From Ampullaceana balthica (lineage: Eukaryota; Mollusca; Gastropoda; Lymnaeidae), in the NCBI GenBank assembly GCA_944989445.1, contig CALYLW010000014.1, positions 4,161,970-4,225,969 of the forward strand: a DNA stretch of 64,000 bases, given 5' to 3'. The notes under the pieces are model-generated. The model was not told the origin of the DNA and searched no databases. It saw only the letters and a program-made list of their open reading frames with translations. Within the stretch, counting starts at the first letter, position 1; each line of letters begins with the position of its first letter. A program made the translations under genes and the position numbers. Shown one piece after another: positions 1 to 8,757 of this stretch.

Positions 1-215
1 AAAAGAGTCATTTAGCTAAACAGTTTTTAATGAATTTTAACACTGCGTCATATAGCTATATTGCACCTTAATATTCCTTGATGTAACTAAACAATCCGCC
101 ATGCAACTTAACACCATGTCATGGGACTAAACAATTCGTCATTTAACCAAACACTCCGTCATATAGCTAAACACCATGCCATAACACTGTATCAAGTGGC
201 TTAACACTGCGCTAA
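1..215. repeat. Degenerate minisatellite
   Basis: Loose tandem copies of a unit of roughly 21-24 bp built on CGTCATATAGCTAAACAC, with many substitutions and length changes. No reading frame is kept. It reads as an old, decaying array cut by the left window edge. Confidence 0.55.
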
Positions 216-1228
216 AAGCTCAAACAAAAAAACTCTCCAAAAACCAAATTAATCGCAATTATTCCTTGTAACATGTAATTTACTTTCAGACGTCCTGATA
301 ATTAAATTGTCCCTAATGTATTCGTTGACCAATGTTTATCTCTTAATGCATCTTCGAATTCCCTTGTCGAACTCTATATGTCAATTTTGTATCATAATAA
401 TACCACAAAAAAAAAGCATAATATTAAACTAATTACGACTGGAACTAATGACAGAATATAAAATGACCATCTATTTATTGTGAACAGTTTTTTTCTTTTG
501 TCGTAAATAAGGGAACTGTGATTCCGGAAACAAAAGTATTAAGAAAAACCCAGAAAAACTTGATAGTATCGTACTGTCATCGTACTCTTGATGACTGAAT
601 TGTGCAAATTTACGAAATACATAAAATAAATAAATAAATTTTTTAAAAAAACACAAAAAAAACTTAGATATCTAGAAATCCACGGAAATTTACAAACGAA
701 AAGGTGACAAACATTTTTAAGACTTTCATTCAACCCGAAGGTCCAACGGGTTTGTGTTAGGGTTTGTAGCATGAGTTTCGTTACCACAGTGATATCCTTT
801 GTTTGCATCAACGATCATGATCGTTTGTTGCCAGCGGCGGTTACCTGACGGTTGTCTCGAGTCTCGCCGCCTCTGATCTGTGCCAACATCGCGTTTGATT
901 ATTTGAGTGAAAGTTCGGAAGGGGGCAGCGGGGGTGCTTATAGGATATCTGTAGGGTACAGAAGATCTTCCTTTAGAAGTAAATAATAATTCTTTTCTCA
1001 ATAACAGGTAGATTAAGTATTTAAAATACTTAACAGCGGCAAATAAATATTTTAAAACATGATATATAATTTTTTTAAAAATATCAAAGGCGAGTTTAGA
1101 CACGTTTTAAGAACGAAAGTAACTGAAACATTCTTAAAATGTTTAACACCAAGGAAGACAGCATTAAAAAAAAATATTTAAATGATGAAAATGAAACAAA
1201 ATAATTTACACCTCGGATCACTTTAAAC
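216..1228. other. AT-rich stretch, no gene seen
   Basis: AT-rich with homopolymer runs. A somewhat GC-richer patch at about 780-960 lies in a minus-strand open frame, but that frame lacks an ATG at its start, a recognisable motif and splice signals, so I do not call it. Confidence 0.5.
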
Positions 1229-1425
1229 CAGGTATCTCCAAACTTTTCTGCCGGAGGGCTGCATTAACTGTCAAACAGCAGTTTGGGCGCCGACTACACA
1301 CAGTTTAGTAGTGAACTATAGGTAAAAATAGTATCTTTTTTTTTAGATCAAAAGGTCTCCAGGGGCCAGATGAGAGGGCCTCGCGGGCCGCATCTGGCCC
1401 GCGGGCCGTAGTTTGGAGATCCCTG
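1229..1425. mobile_element. Non-autonomous hAT element (197 bp)
   Basis: Terminal inverted repeats CAGGTATCTCCAAAC and GTTTGGAGATCCCTG bound a 197-bp element. The flanks are CTTTAAAC on the left and CTATAAAC on the right, a 7 of 8 match to an 8-bp target duplication as expected for hAT. The right half is rich in GGGCCGC/CTGGCCCG, as in the transposase-bearing element at 8758-11125, so that kind of element may have mobilised it. No coding capacity. Confidence 0.75.
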
Positions 1426-1691
1426 CTATAAACTACAAAACTACTTGCTCCATAGAGCGTTTAGCTTCACGTCTTTACTGTCTCCTATGGCTTAATGCTT
1501 TCAATAAATGTTTCATTACATCACACAGAAAAATTGAATACTTGAATTTTGCTGATTGATCCACGATCTGTGTGAAAGATGAAAATGATTCATGATCTTT
1601 TGTTTACGTCATTTTGTTTCTTTGTTTCTCTCTTTGGTTCGCCAGAGCGGGCAGTCGTGTCAAGTCGACAACGGGTGTTCAGAGCATTATA

Positions 1692-2132
1692 GGGGCCGTC
1701 CAGAAATGACGTCACGCGGTTTTGGACGATTTTGAGCAGCACCCCCCCTCCTTTCTCCCTCGTCACAATTCGTCGCAAAAACTTAGACCCCCCTCCAATA
1801 TGACGCCACAAAGCTTTGACCCTCTTACCCCAAAAATCGTATGTTCAAATCGAAAATTAGCATGTTGCAAATTAGTTTTTTGTAATTTAACCAAGCATTT
1901 AGTGTCAGGCTGCACTCTAAAATATCGTAACACGTATTAAGCCATTGAAAACGTCCTTAAATAAATTTTAAGCAATCAAATATTTAAGTGGAACTTTTAT
2001 TTAAAGTAGCGCTTTTTATGTGACTTCATATTTCTTAAACACCTCACACCCCACCCCCCCCTCGTCGCACATCGTCACAAATACGTGACCCCCTTCCCCC
2101 CTAGGCACGTGACTTCATTTATGGACGCACCC
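1692..2132. mobile_element. Inverted-repeat element with CGTCCA-AAATGACGTCAC ends
   Basis: The left end reads GGGGCCGTCCAGAAATGACG and the right end is an imperfect inverted copy (GTGACTTCATTTATGGACG). Inside, a C-rich motif with CGTCACAA and runs of CCCCCC occurs near both ends (about 1738-1800 and 2050-2102). About 440 bp with no coding potential. The superfamily is not assigned because no clear target duplication is visible. Confidence 0.6.
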
Positions 2133-2195
2133 ATACCCCTCTCCTCCCCCTCCACCAACACTACAGTGACGTAATACGCCTTATCCGTCTAATAA

Positions 2196-2429
2196 ATGAG
2201 TCCTTACTTTCTAAGTGAGTTATCTCCACAAAGTGCCATGACTAAAGGGGTTGAGGGAGAGAGTTTGAATATGTCAGCGGAGTTTAATCTATTTTACATA
2301 CCACAAGGAACCACGAGTGTCGTGTGTACGGCCGAGGCTCCGATGAGAGGCAATAAGCTCGGTAGAAAAAAACGTAACAATGGAGACAGGGAAACATTTT
2401 TAACTCGCACTGAAGTAAACGTTTATTGA
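2196..2429 (+). other. Unrecognised 77-codon ATG frame, probably not a gene
   Basis: An ATG-initiated frame of 77 codons ending in a basic, polar tail (GRKKRNNGDR). There is no signal peptide, membrane segment, known motif or splice signal. It lies between two mobile elements. I list it only because it is one of the few ATG frames here outside a repeat; coding status is doubtful. Confidence 0.12.
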
Positions 2430-2639
2430 TTCCAAAGGTTAAGAAAATATTTTTTTATGGAGATCTGCCGAAAATTTTTTGATAGATAGGTCAGGGTCTA
2501 ATAAAGAGAAAAATTGAAGAAAAACGTTGGGTGGGTGTTTGGTTTAAAAATTAAAGATTTATTATTTAGATGGCAAAAGAGAGATCTATAAGTGAGAGAA
2601 TGAGTGAACTGCATATGCAAAACCTCATAAGCGCCCGCC

Positions 2640-2776
2640 CCACGTTTTTAGTCATATTAAATCAAAGTACTTGAACTTAAAAGTTTTAAATTTTAATTAT
2701 TCCTGAAAATGAATTTTACAAAACAATTCAGGAAAAAAATTATTTTCTTCTTTTTAGTCCACTTATAAAAACGTGG
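2640..2776. mobile_element. MITE-like element, CCACGTTTTTA ends (copy 1)
   Basis: Bounded by CCACGTTTTTA and TAAAAACGTGG, a perfect 11-bp inverted repeat. 137 bp, AT-rich, non-coding. A shorter relative lies at 3168-3250, and elements with CACGCTTTTATTTA ends at 18195 and 20076 look related. Confidence 0.55.
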
Positions 2777-3167
2777 TTTTACAAAATCTGTTTGACCTCT
2801 ATTCATTTTATTCTTATTAGTCTAAGTAAGTGTATGCTATGGTGAGTTTTGTCGCTTCCTTTTGATTAATGATTATTGAAGTAAAGATTATGTTCAATGT
2901 AATACGCATTATTGATTATTGAAGTAATGAATATGTTCAATATAATATGCATCGAGCGACAAACATTTACAGACTGAACGTGACTCAACTCTCCTTGCTG
3001 TTAAACACGGGGATGTGGTCATCGATGGCTTTAATTTAATATATGACTAAAAAATGGGACGGGTGCTTATGAGGTTTAACATATGCAGTTAATTCATTCT
3101 CTCACTTATAGATCTCTCTCTTGCCTTCTAGATTATAAATATGTAAATGTTATACCAAACACCCGGC

Positions 3168-3250
3168 CCACGTTTTTAGTCATATTAAATTACTTGAATT
3201 TATAAGTTTTAAATTATTTTCTTCTTTTTAGTCCACTTATAAAAACGTGG
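3168..3250. mobile_element. MITE-like element, CCACGTTTTTA ends (copy 2)
   Basis: An 83-bp version of the element at 2640-2776 with the same 11-bp inverted ends and an internal deletion of about 54 bp. The flanking sequence is also shared with copy 1, so this copy probably arose by segmental duplication. Confidence 0.5.
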
Positions 3251-3479
3251 TTTTTAAAAATCCTTTTTTACCTTTATTTATTTTACTCTTTTTAGTCTAA
3301 GTGTATGCTATGGTGAGTTTTGAAGTATTGATTATGTTCAAATTTAATACGCATTGCCCAACAAACATTTTACAGACTGAACCTGTTTGATCTCCCCTTG
3401 ATGTTAAACATGGGTGATGAGTTCGGGGCTGGTGTGAACGCGGCACGTGAATGTAAATGTAAACAATAGCAGACAGATA

Positions 3480-3690
3480 ACACCGATGCTTATATAGAGA
3501 TAAACTTTAAAAATTCAATAATGTAATAACGGTACATTTGATCGATCTGAAATTTTGATACAATGCATTGTCATCCAGGATCTATCTATGGTAAAATTTT
3601 GAGCTCTCTAAGATTATCAGAAGCGGTTTAATTTTACGCTGGCAAATTTGAAAAATTGCGGACAGACACGAAAGCAAGTTAATAAAAACG
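3480..3690 (-). repeat. Partial copy of dispersed family X
   Basis: Contains the family core GATCGATCTGAAATTTTGAT followed by ACAATGCATTGTCATCCA and ends near TTAATAAAAACGTG. It lacks the distal end with the AAATCC(C/T)TTATAT inverted motif. Closest in content to the partial copy at 18440-18680. Confidence 0.6.
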
Positions 3691-4443
3691 TGTTAAAACG
3701 TGGTAATGAAAACAAAAGTATTGACGCATATTTTTAGAAATCTTTTGAAAAGCGTTCCATATTTCACACAGGACCCGTCTGCGAGCTTGCGCGTGGCAGT
3801 TCAAGGGTGCGTTTGTTAAAACAATCACCTCCCCTTGTAACCACCAACAGCTTCTCTCCACCGCTGTTTCCTAAGTTGAACAACAACAGGATTCCGTGCA
3901 GTTTATGTTTGTTGAGAGCCGTCCAAGATCAACAAATAAAAATAAAAAAGAAGTAAAGGAAAAATCAGGAAGGATCCCGCCACCCCATAGTAAACCTAAA
4001 GATATATTAGAAGAGTTATATTTTTTTCCCTTAATTTAACAGATGAGCGGAAATGCAGATGAGAAGGGGGGCGGGGGAGCGAGGAAAGGACGAGTGCCAG
4101 AATGATTTGTATACCTGCAAAATAAGATATTTTGCTGCATAGATCTTATTGCAACAGTTTTGATGGGGAATTAAGACTGGCGAACTAGGATCACTTCATT
4201 CGGAGTAAATATTTGTTTTTAGAACGACTTGGTTTATCGCAGCGCCGAGCCAGACATTGTTGAATGTGAAAAATGAAAGAAAACTTAGTTTGGCTTGAAT
4301 TCATTAGATAAAAAAATATATAAAAAATGTATTTTAATAAATTTCCCAATTAAATGTTCCCATATTTTTTCCCAATAAATGATTTCATGTTATTTCTTAA
4401 GCGCGGTTCGTTTTATTAATGCGTCACAAAAAGACCCTGCTAC
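3691..4443. other. No gene or clear element seen
   Basis: Mixed AT-rich DNA with short purine-rich patches. Short open frames lack motifs and splice signals. Confidence 0.5.
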
Positions 4444-4509
4444 CAGAGGCGTCACTAGGGTTGGTGTCACCCGGGGCGCCCCCCCCCCGCGCTCCTAGTG
4501 ACGCCACTG
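4444..4509. mobile_element. Very short hAT MITE (66 bp), CAGWGGCGTCAC family
   Basis: Starts CAGAGGCGTCACTAGGG and ends CTCCTAGTGACGCCACTG, nearly perfect inverted ends with only a C/G-rich centre between them. A perfect 8-bp target duplication, CCTGCTAC, occurs at 4436-4443 and 4510-4517, which firmly places it in the hAT group. It is an internally deleted relative of the roughly 200-bp elements at 15134, 32486 and 35237. Confidence 0.85.
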
Positions 4510-4629
4510 CCTGCTACTATATGAAAATGTTTGTATAGCAGGCTAATTTAAGATGACTTACTTACATTTTTGTTGTTTAATTTTATGTTTCAAAAGAAAA
4601 GACTTTTAAATCCATCTTCTTATTTGATT

Positions 4630-4930
4630 TTATAAACATTACGATCCCCCCTATAGAGTAGATTATTGCGTACTGCGCGTATTCATGGTTCTTGTCTTGC
4701 ATTTCTATTAGAGTTTTAAAATGTTGATACTGTTAAGGCAACCCATTCCACGCCTTAATTCCAGATGGCAAAATAAGGATTTGTATAAGTTTGTTCTTGG
4801 AGCAATAAGAAAATCTCCCCCCCCCCACTTTTTAAGTCTGAGTGTTGTATTAGATTGTTTCGTGATATTACCAAGATATAATTATAATGCCTCATGTATT
4901 AATACTCCTTGCGCTTTGTTCTGATATCCT
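4630..4930 (-). mobile_element. Non-LTR retrotransposon, C-terminal tail remnant
   Basis: Read on the minus strand, one frame gives ILPSGIKAWNGLP followed after a stop by FKTLIEM. This matches the typical W-N-S/G-L-P tail downstream of the reverse transcriptase domain of jockey/CR1-type LINEs. Related minus-strand pieces lie at 15590-15900 and 50130-50760. Stops and indels show it is dead. A hAT MITE begins just beyond it at 4937. Confidence 0.55.
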
Positions 4931-4936
4931 CTAGTG

Positions 4937-5122
4937 CAGTGCTTCGCAAAGTGGTGGTCCACGGACCGGTGCCGGTCCGTGGGTCACCCGCCGCCGGTCC
5001 GCAGAAGTTATCAAAAAAGGACAGAAAAAAAGTGTCAGTGCAGGAAAAATTTTGCACCGGTCACTGGTCCAATGGAAAAAGTTCCTGCCGGTCCGCCATA
5101 CTAAAAAGTTTGAGAAGCACTG
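4937..5122. mobile_element. Non-autonomous hAT element, CAGTGCTTC family (copy 1)
   Basis: Bounded by CAGTGCTTCGCAAAG and CAAACTTTTT-type inverted sequence ending GAGAAGCACTG; 186 bp. CTCTAGTG lies directly before the left end and again 2 bp after the right end, consistent with an 8-bp duplication and a small offset. The body is rich in ACCGGTCC/GGTCCGC and non-coding. A second copy is at 56317-56500. Confidence 0.75.
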
Positions 5123-5651
5123 CACTCTAGTGTTTCTAGGTTTAGTAACTTAAATAATGGAGCCACTCGGAATATATAACGATTTAACGATATTGACATT
5201 ACAGACTCCAGTACAGTACTCTTCCTGTTAAATGTCAGTTACATTTCTTTCATTAAACAAAATATCTGACATATACATTAAATTGAAAATTACACGAAAA
5301 CTCATCTTTGAGAATCTGTAAAATATTTGAATTAAAAAAAATATTTCATTTTAAAATGTTAATGGTCTGTCAAATGTTATCTTCCAAGCCAGCGGGTAAG
5401 TTTTCTTAGACAGATGGTTTTTGTTATATACACGTAGTTAAAACAACTAAATAGGAACGGCTCAAGCAATAAAGGTAATGGAAAAAAATAGTATGAATCA
5501 AGGGTTGAAAATTGGAACATAAACTTTTAAAATTAATTTATAATTTTTAATAATTTTTCCCCCTCATATCTTACGATTATTAAAACTATAAAACCAGTTT
5601 AAACCTTGATAATAGTGGTGTTAGCCAGTCACCAGGTTAGGTAAAACGAAA
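5123..5651. other. AT-rich stretch, nothing recognised
   Basis: AT-rich sequence with no inverted ends, tandem repeats or credible reading frames. Confidence 0.5.
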
Positions 5652-6255
5652 TCTATCTATAAATATAATTCACCAATCTATATATATAATTCACCAATCT
5701 ATATATATATATAATTCACCAAAGATAGTATGTGCAAATAAGCATGACGAATGACCCTCGCTGGGGTCGATCAATCAGTTTATGGTTTGGCAAGCGGAGG
5801 TGGTGGAGAGAGGGGCAACAATGGTTCTTGCGTTCACTTGAGTTGTTCCTTCATATAGTAACATGTGATTCGTAGTGTAGTGGTTATCACTTCCGCCTTA
5901 CACGCGGAAGGTCTTGGGTTCAAAGCTCAAGGGAAAAAAAAACGTTATTTTTTAATTTAAAAAAATGTGTGTTTGTGCCCGTTCTTTCTTTTTTGCGAAC
6001 ATGGCTGACCCCCGCTAGGGTCGGCCAATCACAGTTTATGGTTTGCAAGCTCGGGTGATGAAGGGTGGTGGGCAGGTAGATAACCTTAGTGCGAATGTCT
6101 CGAGACCAACAATGAGTCGGTGGTTACTCCCCACCGTCGTTCACTCGCCTTGTTTTGATTTCTTCCTGCTGTAGTTTGTGTCCGTTCTTTCCCCACTTTC
6201 TTTGCCCTATCCATGAGCAAGTCTGAGACGTATGCTACGCCGCGGGGCGTATTTA
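5652..6255 (+). mobile_element. Non-autonomous Helitron carrying a tRNA-Val-like sequence (copy A)
   Basis: The 5' end follows A and starts TCTATATATATATATAATTC. This end is repeated three times in tandem, at 5652, 5677 and 5698. The body shares AGCATGACGAATGACCCTCG with copies at 6857 and 36050. The 3' end has a degenerate hairpin (GACGTATGCTACGCCGC) followed by GGGGCGTATTTAG where copy B has GGGGCGTCTAG. There is no inverted terminal repeat or target duplication, as expected for Helitrons. It carries no Rep/helicase, so it is non-autonomous. Confidence 0.7.
5866..5935 (+). pseudogene. tRNA-Val(UAC)-like sequence inside Helitron copy A
   Basis: Contains an intact D-arm/A-box region (TAGTGTAGTGGTTATCAC), a perfect 5-bp anticodon stem TCCGC/GCGGA with loop CTTACAC (anticodon TAC), and a T-arm TTGGG/CTCAA closing GTTCAAAG. 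The acceptor arms (TGATTCG against GGGAAAA) do not pair, so it is probably not a working tRNA. Its internal promoter boxes still look recognisable. The same module is at 7061 and, cut short, at 36184. Confidence 0.65.
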
Positions 6256-6856
6256 GTTTATTTAACACGTTAATAATTTAACAAGAAATGATATTAAAAC
6301 TCACCTGACAACTTTTAATCACTTTTAAAATAGTGTTTATTTAGGGAGGGTAATTTAGTAAACATTATTTTTTAGCGATTTTAAAAACTGTTTTGTTTTT
6401 GGCACTAAGAAAGTGAATCTTTTCCTCGTACAATCACTCCAGTCAATCAATCAATAAAAAAATTACAATGTTTTCTATAAATAGCCTACCCCTCCCACCC
6501 AACACACGTACGCACGTTTTTACGTGGCTGTTTCGGAGCAGTAATCAGTCATGACATTGTTAAGAAACATTCGCTTTCCATCAATCTCCCGTTCACTATT
6601 TTCATTGCCTCACAGTTCCACAGGCAATTTTTTTACAACGTTGGTTAATATCTGCTATTTAGCACACAACTTCGCGGAGTTTTTTTTCTGTCTTTTTTTT
6701 CAGTTTCCAAAGACGAGGAGTTGTGATTCTTTCCTTAGCTAAAGAAAACATCTTGTGTTGCATTGGTTACGATATTGAAATATACTCTCTATAAATAGAA
6801 TTATTTCCATGCTGAAAGATTAATGGTTTATAGGACTATGCAGTGCTAATATATCT
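6256..6856. other. No gene seen
   Basis: AT-rich spacer between two Helitron copies. An open frame at 6551-6742 has no motif and poor composition for coding. Confidence 0.5.
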
Positions 6857-7518
6857 TCTATATATATAATTCTCTTCATGGGACCATGCCAGGCAAGTAA
6901 GCAGCAAAAATATGTGCAACCGAGCATGACGAATGACCCTCGCTCGGGTCAACTAAACACAGTTAACGGTTCGCAAGCGAAGGTAGTGGAGGGGTGGGGC
7001 ATGTCTTGAGACAGCAATGTTTTTTACATTCACTTTCGAATTTCCAGCACAGTTTGTATGTATTTCGTAGTATATTGGTTATTACATCCGCCTAACATGC
7101 GGAAGGTCTTAGGTTCAAGCCCAAGTGGCAACATATGTTTTTTTTAATTTTTAAAAATGTCAATGCCTATTCTTTCGTTCTTAGCAAACATAAACACCGC
7201 TTCGCATGTCACGGAAAAAAGCTTTGTTCAATGTTATATCAATTCCTTCACCAGGTACCTGTCTGTTTCTATTGGTCGCATATTTCGTTCATGGACGAAG
7301 TTGTTGCTCTCCAACTTGGCTTCATGGCTGTAATATTTGTTTATATATTGTGGCGATGTCCTAAATACTTACCAGAAATGCTTCGGTGGTCCCCCATCGT
7401 TCACCCGCGTTGTTCCCATTTGTTCGTGCTACTGTTTGTGTCCGTTCTCCCCCTCCCTTTTTTTCTTGCACTATCTATGAGCAAGTCTGCGGCGTATGCT
7501 ACGCCGCGGGGCGTCTAG
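6857..7518 (+). mobile_element. Non-autonomous Helitron carrying a tRNA-Val-like sequence (copy B, best 3' end)
   Basis: Starts TCTATATATATAATTC and ends with a perfect hairpin (GCGGCGTA, loop TGC, TACGCCGC; 7489-7507), a 7-bp spacer and CTAG at 7515-7518 followed by T. The 5' TC, the 3' hairpin and CTAG/T are the standard Helitron signature. 662 bp with no Rep/helicase. The open frames across 7135-7613 are by-products of this element. A second Helitron-like family starts directly after its CTAG. Confidence 0.8.
7061..7133 (+). pseudogene. tRNA-Val(AAC)-like sequence inside Helitron copy B
   Basis: Same position in the element as at 5866. The anticodon stem TCCGC/GCGGA is intact and the loop CTAACAT gives anticodon AAC. 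The D-arm has decayed to TAGTATATTGGTTATTAC and the T-stem TTAGG/CCAAG has a mismatch. The acceptor arms do not pair. A relic of a captured tRNA-Val gene rather than a working gene. Confidence 0.6.
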
Positions 7519-8209
7519 TATTATATATTTACGCTCAATTATCACTGACGCCTAACGCTGAGGGACATCACTCTGCTTTTTTTAAATTTTGCGTTGTAAG
7601 CAGTGCTGATTGACTCAAATAGTTATTTTTTGGTGCAGTAATTTGGTGCGCTGCTTTCTAAAATTAGTTTAAAAATCGTGTGGTGATTAGCACTGTAAAA
7701 ATTATTATATAAATGCTTTGTTTAATTTTCAGGAATATTTCGTATTTATCATACAAGGATAAGTTACATGGGCTTTTGACCCCCCCCCCAAAAAAAAAGT
7801 GGGCTCCTTACAACCACAATTTAAAATAACTTTATGTACATTTAAGGTAGTTTAATATTACATAGCTATCATACAAGGACAAGTTTGTTGGGCTTTGGAA
7901 AAAAGTGGGCGCCGTAGGCGCCCTAAATAAAAAGGGCGCCGCAGTAAAACCTATATTATATACGTACTTTGTTAACATTTTAGGAATATTTCGTATTTAT
8001 CATACAAGGATAAGTTACTTGGGCTTTTAACATAAAAAATAAAATTAAAAAAAAACTATTATAAAATACTTTGTGTACATTTAAGAAATTTTAATATTAC
8101 GTATTTATCATACAAGGACAAGTTAGTTGGGCTTTTGAAAAAGGTGGGCGCCGCAGGCGCCCATAAAAAGGGGGCGCCGCAGGCGCCTCGGCGCCGCAGC
8201 ACAAACTAG
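7519..8209 (+). mobile_element. Second Helitron-like family (copy 1)
   Basis: Starts near TATATATTTACGCTCAATTA, immediately after the CTAG of the preceding Helitron. It ends with a GGCGCC-rich hairpin region (GGCGCCTCGGCGCC) and CAAACTAG followed by T. The interior repeats ATCATACAAGGATAAGTTA several times and GGCGCC clusters twice. There is no TIR or target duplication. Likely a non-autonomous rolling-circle element with internal duplication. Confidence 0.6.
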
Positions 8210-8243
8210 TAAAGAAGAAATGAATCACTTTAAATAGTTACCA

Positions 8244-8728
8244 TCATATATATATTTACGCTCAATTATGTATGACTGACTCACTCACTGTGGCATGACG
8301 CTAATTGAAAATATAGACTTGAAAATCATAATCCTTTTGGTTTCCAGATTAACATTAACCAAACAATGCACGAACCTATGGCGTCAGCACTTGTGTTGTA
8401 AACAGTGCTGACTGACTCAAAGAGTTATGTTTTTGGTGCAGTAATTTGGTGCGCTGCTTTCTAAAATAACTTTAAAAATCGTGTGGTGATTAGCACTGTA
8501 AAAAATGTTATATACATACTTTGTGTACATTTCAGGAATATTTCGTATTTATGATACAAGGATAAGTTTCTTGGACTTTTGACCAAAAAAACCTATTATA
8601 AACTACTTTGTGTACATTTAAGAAAGTTTAATATTAAGTATTTATCATACAAGGACAAGTTAGTTGGGTTTTTAAAAAAGCTGGGCGCCGTAGACGCCCT
8701 AAAAAATGGGCGCCGCAGCACAACGTAG
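8244..8728 (+). mobile_element. Second Helitron-like family (copy 2)
   Basis: Starts at A followed by TCATATATATATTTACGCTC and ends GCAGCACAACGTAG followed by T, matching copy 1 except for GTAG instead of CTAG. It shares GTGGTGATTAGCACTGTAAA and the ATTTCGTATTTAT-ATACAAGGA segment with copy 1. No coding capacity. Confidence 0.6.
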
Positions 8729-8757
8729 TATTCTGTATAATTACATATACTTATAAC

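Larger units (their letters stand above)
2571..3420. repeat. Composite repeat: inverted segment plus direct duplication
   Basis: About 70 bp at 2571-2645 (containing GAGAGATCTATAAGTGAGAG) recurs inverted at 3062-3131. In addition, 2636-3020 recurs directly, with deletions, at 3168-3420; both copies share the CCACGTTTTTAGTCATATTA start, a GTCTAAGTGTATGCTATGGT-type segment and a ...ACAGACTGAAC... segment. This is a rearranged cluster of repeat copies, not a gene. Confidence 0.65.

Noticed and set aside
726..1103. 125-codon minus-strand frame
   Set aside because: Starts with GTG, has AT-rich compositional N-terminus and no motif or splice context.
5866..7133. Functional tRNA-Val genes
   Set aside because: Anticodon and T arms are recognisable, but acceptor stems do not pair and both lie at the same place in mobile-element copies.
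7135..7613. 127- and 75-codon plus-strand frames
   Set aside because: Lie inside the Helitron copy and across its 3' hairpin; no Rep or helicase motif.
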